Assembly (NCBI GenBank): GCA_964242595.1
Contig: CAXTBC010000021.1
Coordinates: 1-57,879 of the forward strand
Reading direction: 5' to 3'
Source: BOG-908 sp964242595
GTDB lineage: Bacteria > Pseudomonadota > Alphaproteobacteria > Acetobacterales > Acetobacteraceae
DNA: 57,879 nucleotides
The position numbers were made by a program, and so were the translations under genes. Positions 51,011 through 57,879 of the stretch are shown piece after piece; position 1 is the first letter of the stretch; every line of letters begins with the position of its first letter. Below the pieces are notes generated by a model. That model saw nothing but the letters and a program-made list of their open reading frames with translations, did no database searches and was not told the DNA's origin.

Positions 51011-51821
51011 CGGCGAGCCTTATCACGGCGATGCCTTCGCCCGGCTCGCGGTCGCCCAGCCGGGCCAGCAGGGCACCCAGGATGGCGGGCACCTCCGCCT
51101 CGAAGCGGTAGGGCGGGTTGACCACCACCAGGCCGCTGCCGTTCAGCCGCGCCGGGTCCAGTGGCGCGCGGGTGAACAGCTCGGCGGCCACCATGTCGGG
51201 TATCTCGGCAGCCTGCAGGGCGGCGTGCAGGGCGCGCACCGGAGCGCGATGCTTGATGGGGTACCAGGCCAGGATGGTGCCGCCCGCGAAACGCTGGTGG
51301 GCCGTGCGCATTGCCTCCGCCACGCGCTCCGCCTCGTCCGGTGCCTCGTAAGGCGGATCGATCAGCGTCAGCCCGCGGCGCGCGGCGGGCGGCAGGAACG
51401 CGCGGATGGCCGCGTAGCCGTCGCGCAGGTGCACCGCCACGCGCGGGTCGCCGCCGAGATGGGCGCGCAGGCCGGCCGCGTCCTCGGGGTGCAGCTCGCA
51501 GGCGACGGCGCGGTCCTCCGGCCGCAGCAAGGCCGCGATCAGGGCGGGCGAGCCGGGATACAGGCCGAGCGACCGTACCAGGCCCACGTAGTCGGCCAAA
51601 GCAGGCGGCGTGTCGTCCATCAGCCGGAAGATGCCGCGTGCGGCCTCGCCAGTGCGGCGGGCCGGTGTGTCGTCCAGGTCGTAGCGGCCCAGGCCCGCGT
51701 GGGTGTCCAGCACGAAGAACGGCTTGTCCTTGCGGGCCAGCGCGCGCAGCACCCACACCAGCACAGCGTGCTTCAGGCAGTCGGCCGCGTTGCCGGCGTG
51801 GTAGGCGTGGCGGTAGTTCAT
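51003..51821 (-). CDS. rlmJ: 23S rRNA (adenine-N6)-methyltransferase RlmJ
   Basis: A 272-residue protein of normal length. It begins MNYRHAYHAGNAADCLKHAV, the RlmJ signature; FFVLDTHAGLGRYDL is the SAM-binding region; IDPPYE at 154-159 is the N6-adenine methyltransferase catalytic motif; ILAWYPIKHRAPVRAL and VVVNPPYRFE follow. It methylates A2030 of 23S rRNA (E. coli numbering) before ribosome assembly. It overlaps gpsA by eight bases. A complete family-2 element lies directly upstream of it, between it and tsaD. Confidence 0.96.
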   Translation of the reverse strand: MNYRHAYHAGNAADCLKHAVLVWVLRALARKDKPFFVLDTHAGLGRYDLDDTPARRTGEAARGIFRLMDDTPPALADYVGLVRSLGLYPGSPALIAALLRPEDRAVACELHPEDAAGLRAHLGGDPRVAVHLRDGYAAIRAFLPPAARRGLTLIDPPYEAPDEAERVAEAMRTAHQRFAGGTILAWYPIKHRAPVRALHAALQAAEIPDMVAAELFTRAPLDPARLNGSGLVVVNPPYRFEAEVPAILGALLARLGDREPGEGIAVIRLADE

Positions 51822-51844
51822 GGATATCGACGGCCTGGAGATAA

Positions 51845-51975
51845 GGACGGCCAGGGGCTCTGCCCCTGGACCCCGCTAAGGACAAGTCCTTAGAACCTCT
51901 TCATAAGAAGATCCTAACGAACGGGGGTCTGGGGCCTCAAGGCCCCAGCGGGGTTTGGGGCAGAGCCCCATTCTT
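51845..51975. repeat. Family-2 element, complete
   Basis: The clearest full copy. Left hairpin CCAGGGGCTCTGCCCCTGG, then ACCCCGCTAAGGACAAG, TCCTTAGAACC, central TGGGGCCTCAAGGCCCC, and right end AGCGGGGTTTGGGGCAGAG. Left and right ends form a terminal inverted repeat of 23-24 bases with about three mismatches. Its right half contains the last codons and the stop codon of tsaD (51937). Confidence 0.92.
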
Positions 51976-53010
51976 CCTATCGTCCAAAGGCCACCGAGGT
52001 CGAGGCGGCGCGTCCATCCCACTCACCAACCCCAGCCGCAACCGCTCGATCCCGGCCCAGGCCACCATCACCGCGTTGTCCCCACACAGCCGCAACGGCG
52101 GTGCCACCAGCCGCACGCCGCGCGCCGCCGCCAGCGTGCCGAGACGGGTGCGTAGCGCCTGGTTGGCGGCCACCCCGCCTGCCACCACCAGCAGCCCGGC
52201 TTCCGGCGTCATCGCCAGCGCGTGGCTCACCCGGTCAGCCATAACGTCGGCCACGGCATCCTGGAAGCCGGCAGCCATGTCGGCCGCGTCCTGCGTGGGC
52301 AACGGGCCGGCGGGGTAGGCGGCCAGCAGGCCGGCCACCGCCGTCTTCAGGCCGGAAAAGCTGAAATCGCAGCCGGCGCGGCCGAGCAGCGGGCGGGGCA
52401 GGGCGAAACGCCGTCCGTCGCCGTTGGCCGCCAGCCGTTCCAGCGCCGGGCCGCCTGGCCAGCCCAGCCCAAGCAGCTTGCCCACCTTGTCGAACGCCTC
52501 GCCCACCGCGTCGTCGATGGTGCCGCCCAACCGGCGATAGGCGCCCACGCCGTCCACCGCCAGCAACTGGCAGTGCCCGCCCGAGACCAGCAGCAGCAAG
52601 TAGGGGAACGCAGCCCCCTCCGGCGCCAGCCCCGGCAACCGGGCGGTCAGCGCGTGCGCCTCAAGGTGGTTCACCGCCACGAACGGCGCCCGCACCGCCA
52701 TGGCGATGCCCTTGCCGATGCCGGCGCCCACGATCAGCCCGCCGATCAGCCCTGGCCCGGCGGTGGCCGCTACGCCGGCCAGCGCGCCGAACGTCAGCCC
52801 GGCCCGGTCCACCACCTGGGCCACCAGGCCGGGCAGGTGGGCCAGGTGGGCGCGCGCCGCCACCTCCGGCACCACCCCGCCGAACGCCGCGTGCTCCTGC
52901 TGGCTCAGCACCGCCTCGGCCAGCACGGCGCCGTCGGCGGCCAGCACCGCCGCCGCGCTCTCGTCGCACGAGGACTCGATGCCCAGCACGGGGCCCGAAC
53001 TCCAGCTCAC
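51937..53010 (-). CDS. tsaD: tRNA threonylcarbamoyladenosine transferase TsaD
   Basis: A 357-residue protein. VLGIESSCDES at 8-18 is the N-terminal signature; the metal-binding NHLEAH has H115 and H119; YLLLLVSGGHCQLL and GGTIDDAVGEAFDKVGKLLG are ATP- and substrate-site blocks; LRLCGDNAVMVAWAG is near the end. It transfers threonylcarbamoyl to A37 of ANN-decoding tRNAs, with TsaB and TsaE. The GTG at 53010 is chosen because it directly precedes the domain and leaves 118 bases to divergent hemC; an upstream ATG at 53124 would almost touch hemC. The C-terminal residues after RPRWPLD (ending GALPQTPLGP) are encoded by the family-2 repeat, including the stop. Confidence 0.95.
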   Translation of the reverse strand: MSWSSGPVLGIESSCDESAAAVLAADGAVLAEAVLSQQEHAAFGGVVPEVAARAHLAHLPGLVAQVVDRAGLTFGALAGVAATAGPGLIGGLIVGAGIGKGIAMAVRAPFVAVNHLEAHALTARLPGLAPEGAAFPYLLLLVSGGHCQLLAVDGVGAYRRLGGTIDDAVGEAFDKVGKLLGLGWPGGPALERLAANGDGRRFALPRPLLGRAGCDFSFSGLKTAVAGLLAAYPAGPLPTQDAADMAAGFQDAVADVMADRVSHALAMTPEAGLLVVAGGVAANQALRTRLGTLAAARGVRLVAPPLRLCGDNAVMVAWAGIERLRLGLVSGMDAPPRPRWPLDDRKNGALPQTPLGP

Positions 53011-53128
53011 TTCCGCGCGTCCGCGGCAACCCAGCCATGCCGGCCGCCCGCCGCCCTGGGCAAGCGCCGTCCGGTCCCCAATCCCACACAGTCTTTCCAC
53101 AGCATGCCAGGGGTAATAGGACATCGCG

Positions 53129-54184
53129 ATGACCGCCGCCCACCCCCCTCCCGCCGCCTTGGTCTTCACCGAGGGTGGCTGCCCGGTGCCCGTCCGCACC
53201 GGACCGCACGCCCGCAGGCCGCTGCCGCTGCGCGTCGGCAGCCGCGCCTCTCCCCTGGCGCTGGTGCAGACCCGCGCTTTCCTAAGCCAGATCGCGCATT
53301 TCTGCCCGGTGCTGCGCGCGCCGGGCGACCCGGACGACACGCCGGTGTTCGCCGAGCACGCCATACGCACCACCGGCGACGCGGTGCAGAACCGCCGCCT
53401 GGCCGAGATCGGCGGCAAGGGCCTGTTCGCCAAGGAGATCCACGAGGCGCTGATGGACGGCCGCATCGACATGGCCGTGCACAGCCTGAAGGACCTGGAG
53501 ACCACGCTGCCGCCCGGCATCGTGCTCGCCTGCACCCTGGCGCGCGAGGACGCGCGCGACGTGTTGGTGCTGCCGTCGGGCGCCGCCGTGCCCGACCCGG
53601 AGGCGCCGTTCGCGGCGCTGCCGCCGGGCGCGCTCGTCGGCACCTCCTCGGTCCGCCGTCAGGCGCAGATGCTGCACGTGCGGCCGGACCTGCAGATCGG
53701 CCTGATCCGCGGCAACGTGCAGACCCGGCTGGACCGGGTGGCGCAAGGTGACTTCGCCGCCACGCTGCTGGCGCTGGCCGGCCTGCGCCGCCTGGGGCTG
53801 GACGGGAGGGCCAGCCTGATCCTGCATCCGGACGTGATGGTGCCGTCCGCCGGCCAGGGCATCGTCGGCGTCACCATCCGGGCGTCCGACACCGAGCTTC
53901 GCGCCCTGCTGGCCAGCATCGAGGACCCGGTGGCCCGAGCGGTGGCCACCGCCGAGCGCGCAATGCTGGCCGTGCTGGACGGCAGCTGCCACACGCCGAT
54001 CGGCGGCCACGCCCGCATCCGCTCGGGCGGCATGCTGCGCCTGACCGGTCTGGTGGCCAGCGAGGACGGGACGTTCCTGTTGAAGCGCAGCCTGGAGGGT
54101 TTGCCGGCGGACGCGGCGCGGCTGGGGGCGGAGCTGGGCGCTAGCTTGAAGGCGGACAGTCCGGCGTTTGTGTTTGCGGAGTAA
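53129..54184 (+). CDS. hemC: Porphobilinogen deaminase (hydroxymethylbilane synthase)
   Basis: A 351-residue protein. The family fold begins at about residue 33 (LPLRVGSRASPLALVQTRAF), so the first 30 residues are an extension with no known role. IGGKGLFAKEIHEALMDGRI and DMAVHSLKDLETTLP are active-site blocks; IGLIRGNVQTRLDRV binds substrate; Cys287 in DGSCHTPIGGHA carries the dipyrromethane cofactor. It polymerises four porphobilinogens to hydroxymethylbilane. A short extra loop (APGDPDDTPVFAEH) lies near 64-77. Divergent from tsaD; hemD follows after a family-1 element, and the order hemC-hemD is common. Confidence 0.95.
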   Translation: MTAAHPPPAALVFTEGGCPVPVRTGPHARRPLPLRVGSRASPLALVQTRAFLSQIAHFCPVLRAPGDPDDTPVFAEHAIRTTGDAVQNRRLAEIGGKGLFAKEIHEALMDGRIDMAVHSLKDLETTLPPGIVLACTLAREDARDVLVLPSGAAVPDPEAPFAALPPGALVGTSSVRRQAQMLHVRPDLQIGLIRGNVQTRLDRVAQGDFAATLLALAGLRRLGLDGRASLILHPDVMVPSAGQGIVGVTIRASDTELRALLASIEDPVARAVATAERAMLAVLDGSCHTPIGGHARIRSGGMLRLTGLVASEDGTFLLKRSLEGLPADAARLGAELGASLKADSPAFVFAE

Positions 54185-54185
54185 G

Positions 54186-54285
54186 GCAAGGCGTTCTTTT
54201 TCGAAAAAAAGAACCAAAAAGCTTTTGCTCCCTGTCGGGCCGTGCGGAACGGTGCGCGCTACACGACCAAAGGCCTTGCTTTCTT
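54186..54285. repeat. Family-1 element, B arm with truncated A terminus
   Basis: The B arm starts two bases after the hemC stop (GTTCTTTTTCG, AAAAAAAGAACC), followed by GCTCCCTGTCGGGCC. The second arm is reduced to AAAGGCCTTGCTTTC at 54269-54283, an A-type end. It lies between hemC and hemD. Confidence 0.8.
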
Positions 54286-54964
54286 GACCCTTCAGGTCCT
54301 GGTCACCCGGCCGGCTGCTGACGCCCCGGAGCTTGCGGTGCGCCTGCTTGCCATGGGCTACGAGCCCGTCATCGCCCCTTTGCTCGACATCGTCGTCCGT
54401 CCGATCGCCACCCTGTCCGGCGTGCAGGCCACCCTGGCGACCAGCCGCAACGCCATCCCGGCCCTGCGGCCGGCCGGCCGGCTTCTGGCGGTAGGCGACG
54501 CCACCGCCGCCTGCGCCCGGGCGCACGGCTTTGCCGAGGTGGAAAGCGCGGACGGCGACGCGGCACGGTTGGCCGAGCTGGTGACGCGGCGCTGCGACGC
54601 GCGGGCAGGGCCGCTGTTGCTGGCGGCCGGCGCCGGTCAGGGCCACGCGCTGGCCGCCACCCTGCGCGCGCGCGGCTTCCGCGTGGTCCGCCGCGTGGGC
54701 TACCGGGCGCGGCCGGCGCGCCGCCTGCCGCCCGCCGCCTTGCAGGCCATCGGCGGCGGCCAGCTTCACGCCGCCCTGTTCCTCTCGGCAGAAACCGCAA
54801 TGTGTTTCGTGCGTCTTCTGCCACCGGAGTGCAGTGCCATGCTGACGACGGTGAGCGCCCTGGCTATCGGGACTTCGACCGCCGGCGCGCTGGACGCCTT
54901 GCCCTGGCTGCGGATATGTCGCGCCGCTACCCCCACTCTCGACGGTGTCCTGGCCCTATTATGA
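54284..54964 (+). CDS. hemD: Uroporphyrinogen-III synthase
   Basis: About 226 residues. The sequence begins LQVLVTRPAADAPELAVRL, the usual start of HemD, then YEPVIAPLLDIVVRP; the second half repeats the alpha/beta fold with HALAATLRARGFRVVRRVGY and ALFLSAETAMCFVRLL, typical of HemD hinge regions. It closes and inverts ring D of hydroxymethylbilane to uroporphyrinogen III. HemD is poorly conserved and this call rests on these blocks and on position after hemC. The TTG at 54284 has AAAGG ten bases upstream, from the truncated repeat; an in-frame GTG at 54242 is an alternative. The stop overlaps the next gene by four bases (ATGA). Confidence 0.88.
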   Translation: MTLQVLVTRPAADAPELAVRLLAMGYEPVIAPLLDIVVRPIATLSGVQATLATSRNAIPALRPAGRLLAVGDATAACARAHGFAEVESADGDAARLAELVTRRCDARAGPLLLAAGAGQGHALAATLRARGFRVVRRVGYRARPARRLPPAALQAIGGGQLHAALFLSAETAMCFVRLLPPECSAMLTTVSALAIGTSTAGALDALPWLRICRAATPTLDGVLALL

Positions 54965-56508
54965 GCGAGCATGATCCAGACGCGGCCGGCCCGGAGCCGC
55001 GCGGCCTCTTCGACGGACCCAAGGTGATCGATCACCATCCCGGCTCCGACCCGGCTCCCGTCGTCGTCGCCAGGCGCCGGGGCGGCACGCCGCTGCCGCT
55101 GACCCTGCTGCTGACGGCGGGCCTGGGCGGCGCGGGCTACTGGGCGTGGTCCCACCCTATGGCGGCACCCCCGGCGCGGCAGGACACCCAGCTCGGCGAG
55201 CAGCTGCGCGCCGTGGCGGGCCGGGTGGACGCGCTGGAGAAGCACAACGGCGCCGAGGCCGGCGACGCCGCCGCCGAGCAGACCAAAAGGGTTGATGCTC
55301 TATCCGCGCGGGTGGACACGCTGGCCGGCAAGCAGGACCAGATGCAGGCCGAGGCGGCCAAGGCGGTGGAGATCGCCGGCCAGAAGACGCCGTCCGCCGA
55401 CGGCGCCGCGCCACCGCCCGACCAGACGGCCAAGGAGGTGCCGGGCCTGATCGCCCAGCAGAAGTCCTCCGACGCCGCCGAGGTCAACCATGCGCCGGGC
55501 CAGGCTACCGTGGCACCCGGCACGGCGCTGGCCGGGCAGGGCGTCACCCCCGACGCAGCGTCGAACGGCGCGGCGCTGGCCGGACAGAAGACCGCGCTCG
55601 ACTCGCTGGAGCAGCGCGTGGCCAAGCTGGAGGCCAGCCCGCCGCCGCCCGCACAGCCGGTCGCCCCGGCTGCGGCGCCCGACGCCGACGCCGAAAAGGC
55701 GCTGCAGACGGCGCAGCAGGGCGACGCTGCCGCGCTGGCCGCGCTGGGCGACCGCCTGGCCAAGCTGGAGCAGGCCTCCGGACAGGTACAGTCCCAGGAC
55801 GCCGAAGCGCAGAAGGCCCAGCAGCAGGCGCTGCAGGCCCAGCAGGGTGACGCTACCGCGCTGGCCGCGCTGACCGAACGCCTCGGCAGGCTGGAGCAGG
55901 CCTCCGGCCAGGTGCAGTCCCAGGACGAGACGGTGCAGAAGGCGCAGGCCGACAGCACCGCCACCTTGGCCACGCTGGCGGGCCGGGTGGAGAAGCTGGA
56001 GCAGGGCGCAGGGCAGGCGCAGGGCGCGGCGAGCGGGGCGGCGCGCGACGCCACCCGCGCGATCCAGCTGCAGGCCGCCGCCGCCGCGCTGCAGGCGGGC
56101 CAGCCGCTGGGCGCGATCGCCGGCGCGCCCCCGGCACTCAGCCGCTACGCCACCGTCGCCCCGCCCACCGAGGCAGGCCTGCGCGCCGAGTACCCGCGCG
56201 TGGCCGACTCGGCGCGTGCCGTGAGCCAGACCGACACAGCGCACAGGTCGTTCGTGGACCGTGCGCTGGCTCGGCTGCAGCAGAGCGTGGTGGTGCGGCA
56301 GGGCGACCACGTGGTGGTGGGTGACCCCGCCGCCGGCGTGCTCGCCCGCGCGCAGGACAGCGTGCTGGCCGGCGACCTGAAAGGCGCCGCCGACACGCTC
56401 GGCGGCCTGACAGGACCCGCCGCGGACGCCGTGCGCCCCTGGGTGGCCCAGGTGCACGCGCTGCTGGCGGCCCGGGCGGCGCTGGGCGCGCTGGCGGCGG
56501 GCGGCTGA
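54961..56508 (+). CDS. Mitofilin-like (Mic60/COG4223) membrane protein
   Basis: A 515-residue protein. A short cytoplasmic N-terminus (MSEHDPDAAGPEPRGLF), one transmembrane helix at about 43-60 (PLPLTLLLTAGLGGAGYWAW), a long periplasmic coiled-coil region, and a C-terminal helical domain (VDRALARLQQSVVVRQGDHV, then GDLKGAADTLGGLTG) like the mitofilin signature. Residues about 245-345 contain three tandem coiled-coil repeats built on LxxLEQASGQVQSQ. Alphaproteobacterial Mic60 shapes inner-membrane folds and contacts the outer membrane; its gene usually lies in the heme cluster, as here. It overlaps hemD by ATGA and the HemY-like gene by TGATG, so the three are co-translated. Confidence 0.85.
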   Translation: MSEHDPDAAGPEPRGLFDGPKVIDHHPGSDPAPVVVARRRGGTPLPLTLLLTAGLGGAGYWAWSHPMAAPPARQDTQLGEQLRAVAGRVDALEKHNGAEAGDAAAEQTKRVDALSARVDTLAGKQDQMQAEAAKAVEIAGQKTPSADGAAPPPDQTAKEVPGLIAQQKSSDAAEVNHAPGQATVAPGTALAGQGVTPDAASNGAALAGQKTALDSLEQRVAKLEASPPPPAQPVAPAAAPDADAEKALQTAQQGDAAALAALGDRLAKLEQASGQVQSQDAEAQKAQQQALQAQQGDATALAALTERLGRLEQASGQVQSQDETVQKAQADSTATLATLAGRVEKLEQGAGQAQGAASGAARDATRAIQLQAAAAALQAGQPLGAIAGAPPALSRYATVAPPTEAGLRAEYPRVADSARAVSQTDTAHRSFVDRALARLQQSVVVRQGDHVVVGDPAAGVLARAQDSVLAGDLKGAADTLGGLTGPAADAVRPWVAQVHALLAARAALGALAAGG

Positions 56509-57794
56509 TGCGCGCCATCCTGCTGATCCTGCTGTTCGCCGCCGCTGCGGTCGGTGCGGCGTGGTGGGTGCAGCATCTGGTCGGCGCCGTGTCGATCCAG
56601 GTGGGCGCCACCACTATCCAGGCGCCGCTGAGCGTGGCGGTGCTGGGGCTGCTGCTGTTTGCTGTCGTGCTTTACGTGGTGTTCCGGCTGCTCGCCACGC
56701 TGCTGGGCCTGCCAGGCGCCTTCCGCCGCGGCAACGAACGCTCCCGCCGCCGCAAGGGCGACCGTGCGGTGACCGGCACGCTGATCGCGCTGGCCGCGCG
56801 CGACCCGGCCGACGCGCGGCGGGAGGCGGCGCGCGCCGCCAAGCTGCTGGGCGAGACGCCGCAGACGCTGCTGCTGACCGCCTATGCCGGCACCATCTCC
56901 GGTAACGACGAGGAGGCGGAGGCGGCCTTCACCAAGCTGGCCGAGCGCAAGGACGCCGCCTTCCTGGGCCTGCGCGGCTTGCTCCGGCTGGCCATCGCGC
57001 ACGAGAACTACCCGCGCGCCGCCCAGCTCGCCCGCGAGGCCGAGGCCGCCCATCCCGGCGCCGCATGGCTGCGCGGCGAGCGCACGCAGCTGGCGATGCG
57101 CACCGGCGCCTGGGCCGAGGCGTTGCAGCTGACGCACGACGACGCGCCGAAGGCCGGGTTCGGCGCCGCAGCGGCCGAAGCCGAGGCCGATCCCGCCGCC
57201 GCCCACAAGCTCGCCAAGCAGGCCTGGAAGCGGGACCCGGCGTTGCCGGCCGCCGCCATCGCCTACGCCCGCCGCCTGCGCGAGGGCGGCCGCGAAAAGG
57301 CCGCGCAGGACGTGCTGCGCCGAAGCTGGGCGGCCACACCCGCCCCCGACTTGGCCGACTTCGCGCTGTCGCCGCAGCCGGACCGCATGGCGCAGCTCCG
57401 CGCCGGCACCGAGCTGGTGCGCGGCGCGTCCGAGCACCCCGAAAGCCACCTGCTGCTGGCCCGCCTCTCCTTGGCGGCCGGGCTCACCGGCGAGGCGCAG
57501 CGCCACGTGGAGCTGGCGCGCACCGGCGGGCTGGACCAGCGCCGCGTGCACCTGCTGCTGGCCGACATCGCCGAGGCGGAGGGCAACGAGCCGGCCCAGC
57601 GTGACGCGCTGCGCGGCGCCGCCATGGCCGCGCCCGACTCAGGCTGGCGCTGCGAGGCCTGCGGCAGCATGCTCGACGGCTGGCACCCAGCCTGCAGCGT
57701 GTGCCACACCGCCGGCAAGGTGCGCTGGGGCGTGCCCGGCAGCTTGCACGCCAACACCCCTGCCGTACGCCTTGGCTTCGACGGTGCCGTTTGA
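56508..57794 (+). CDS. HemY-like TPR protein with zinc-ribbon-like C-terminus
   Basis: A 428-residue protein. Two hydrophobic N-terminal helices (AILLILLFAAAAVGAAWWVQ and VAVLGLLLFAVVLYVVFRLL) match the HemY N-terminal domain of alpha- and gammaproteobacteria. TPR-like helical pairs run from about 85 to 370 (PADARREAARAAKLLGETPQ, then LLRLAIAHENYPRAAQLARE). The C-terminus has two CxxC pairs (CEACGSMLDGWHPACSVC), a rubredoxin-like knuckle as in LapB. The name HemY reflects location, not a proven oxidase; a scaffold role for heme or envelope enzymes is more likely. It shares one base with the Mic60-like stop. A truncated family-2 element follows, at the end of the window. Confidence 0.87.
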   Translation: MRAILLILLFAAAAVGAAWWVQHLVGAVSIQVGATTIQAPLSVAVLGLLLFAVVLYVVFRLLATLLGLPGAFRRGNERSRRRKGDRAVTGTLIALAARDPADARREAARAAKLLGETPQTLLLTAYAGTISGNDEEAEAAFTKLAERKDAAFLGLRGLLRLAIAHENYPRAAQLAREAEAAHPGAAWLRGERTQLAMRTGAWAEALQLTHDDAPKAGFGAAAAEAEADPAAAHKLAKQAWKRDPALPAAAIAYARRLREGGREKAAQDVLRRSWAATPAPDLADFALSPQPDRMAQLRAGTELVRGASEHPESHLLLARLSLAAGLTGEAQRHVELARTGGLDQRRVHLLLADIAEAEGNEPAQRDALRGAAMAAPDSGWRCEACGSMLDGWHPACSVCHTAGKVRWGVPGSLHANTPAVRLGFDGAV

Positions 57795-57829
57795 GACCGA
57801 AGAGTTGCCTAAAAGGTTGACCTCTTAAG

Positions 57830-57879
57830 AAGGCCAGGGGCTCTGCCCCTGGACCCCGCTAAGGACAAGTCCTTAGAGT
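57830..57879. repeat. Family-2 element, left half, cut by the window end
   Basis: GGCCAGGGGCTCTGCCCCTG, then GACCCCGCTAAGGACAAG and TCCTTAGAG. It is the same left end as at 51845. The right half lies outside the window. Confidence 0.88.

Noticed and set aside
53011..53124. Longer tsaD start at 53124
   Set aside because: It would add 38 residues not found in the family and leave four bases to the divergent hemC start.

Overview
GC-rich chromosomal DNA of an alphaproteobacterium, most likely of the family Acetobacteraceae (Rhodospirillales). The placement is inferred from gene content: a clustered mdh-sucCD-sucAB-lpd TCA block, a mitofilin-like (Mic60/COG4223) gene coupled to hemD and a HemY-like gene, a squalene-type (C30) carotenoid cluster with two CrtI-family enzymes, and GT61 transferases next to murJ. 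There is one tRNA (Glu-TTC), no rRNA, no CRISPR array and no complete insertion sequence. Genus and species cannot be fixed from the sequence alone.

Layout. 0.2-4.2 kb: a three-gene operon with GTGA overlaps (Rieske oxygenase, molbindin-like Mop protein, small SUOX-fold protein), tRNA-Glu, and a DUF885 metallopeptidase. 4.5-13.8 kb: an exopolysaccharide assembly and export locus (Sel1 protein, OmpA-like protein, a membrane protein with an AAA-lid-like N-terminus, Wzy-type polymerase, outer-membrane barrel, Wza/GumB-type export lipoprotein, GH16 glycosidase, Wzx-type flippase, small membrane protein). 14-20 kb: guaA, a hypothetical gene, a decayed gene, a GT39-type transferase, and motB-motA. 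20-25.7 kb: carotenoid cluster (two CrtI-family enzymes, acyltransferase, glycosyltransferase, DUF2141 protein). 25.9-31.3 kb: a large GT2, HU, an MBL-fold hydrolase, pdxJ and pdxA. 31.5-41.2 kb: mdh, sucC, sucD, sucA, sucB, a TonB-C-like lipoprotein and a lipoyl-LpdA fusion. 41.4-44.9 kb: a truncated LysR gene, pspF, and a divergent psp operon behind a sigma-54 promoter and an IHF-like site. 45-50 kb: sulfotransferase, two GT61 genes and murJ. 50-57.8 kb: gpsA, rlmJ, tsaD, then divergent hemC, hemD, Mic60-like and HemY-like genes.

The most unusual feature is not a protein gene. Two families of short palindromic elements occupy most transcription-unit boundaries. Family 1 (18 full, half or degenerate copies) is a roughly 125-bp element made of two inverted hairpin arms. 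The closing pairs of the arms covary, each clearly resolved full copy joins one A-type arm to one B/C-type arm, and the element occurs in both orientations, usually just after a stop codon. Family 2 is GC-rich, about 125 bp, with terminal inverted repeats and a compensatory base change in its left hairpin. These elements also shape genes: one lies in the GH16 frame, one supplies the tsaD stop codon, one borders the truncated LysR gene, and family-1 arms place an AGAAGG purine run upstream of pdxA, the sulfotransferase gene and murJ. The window starts and ends inside family-2 copies.
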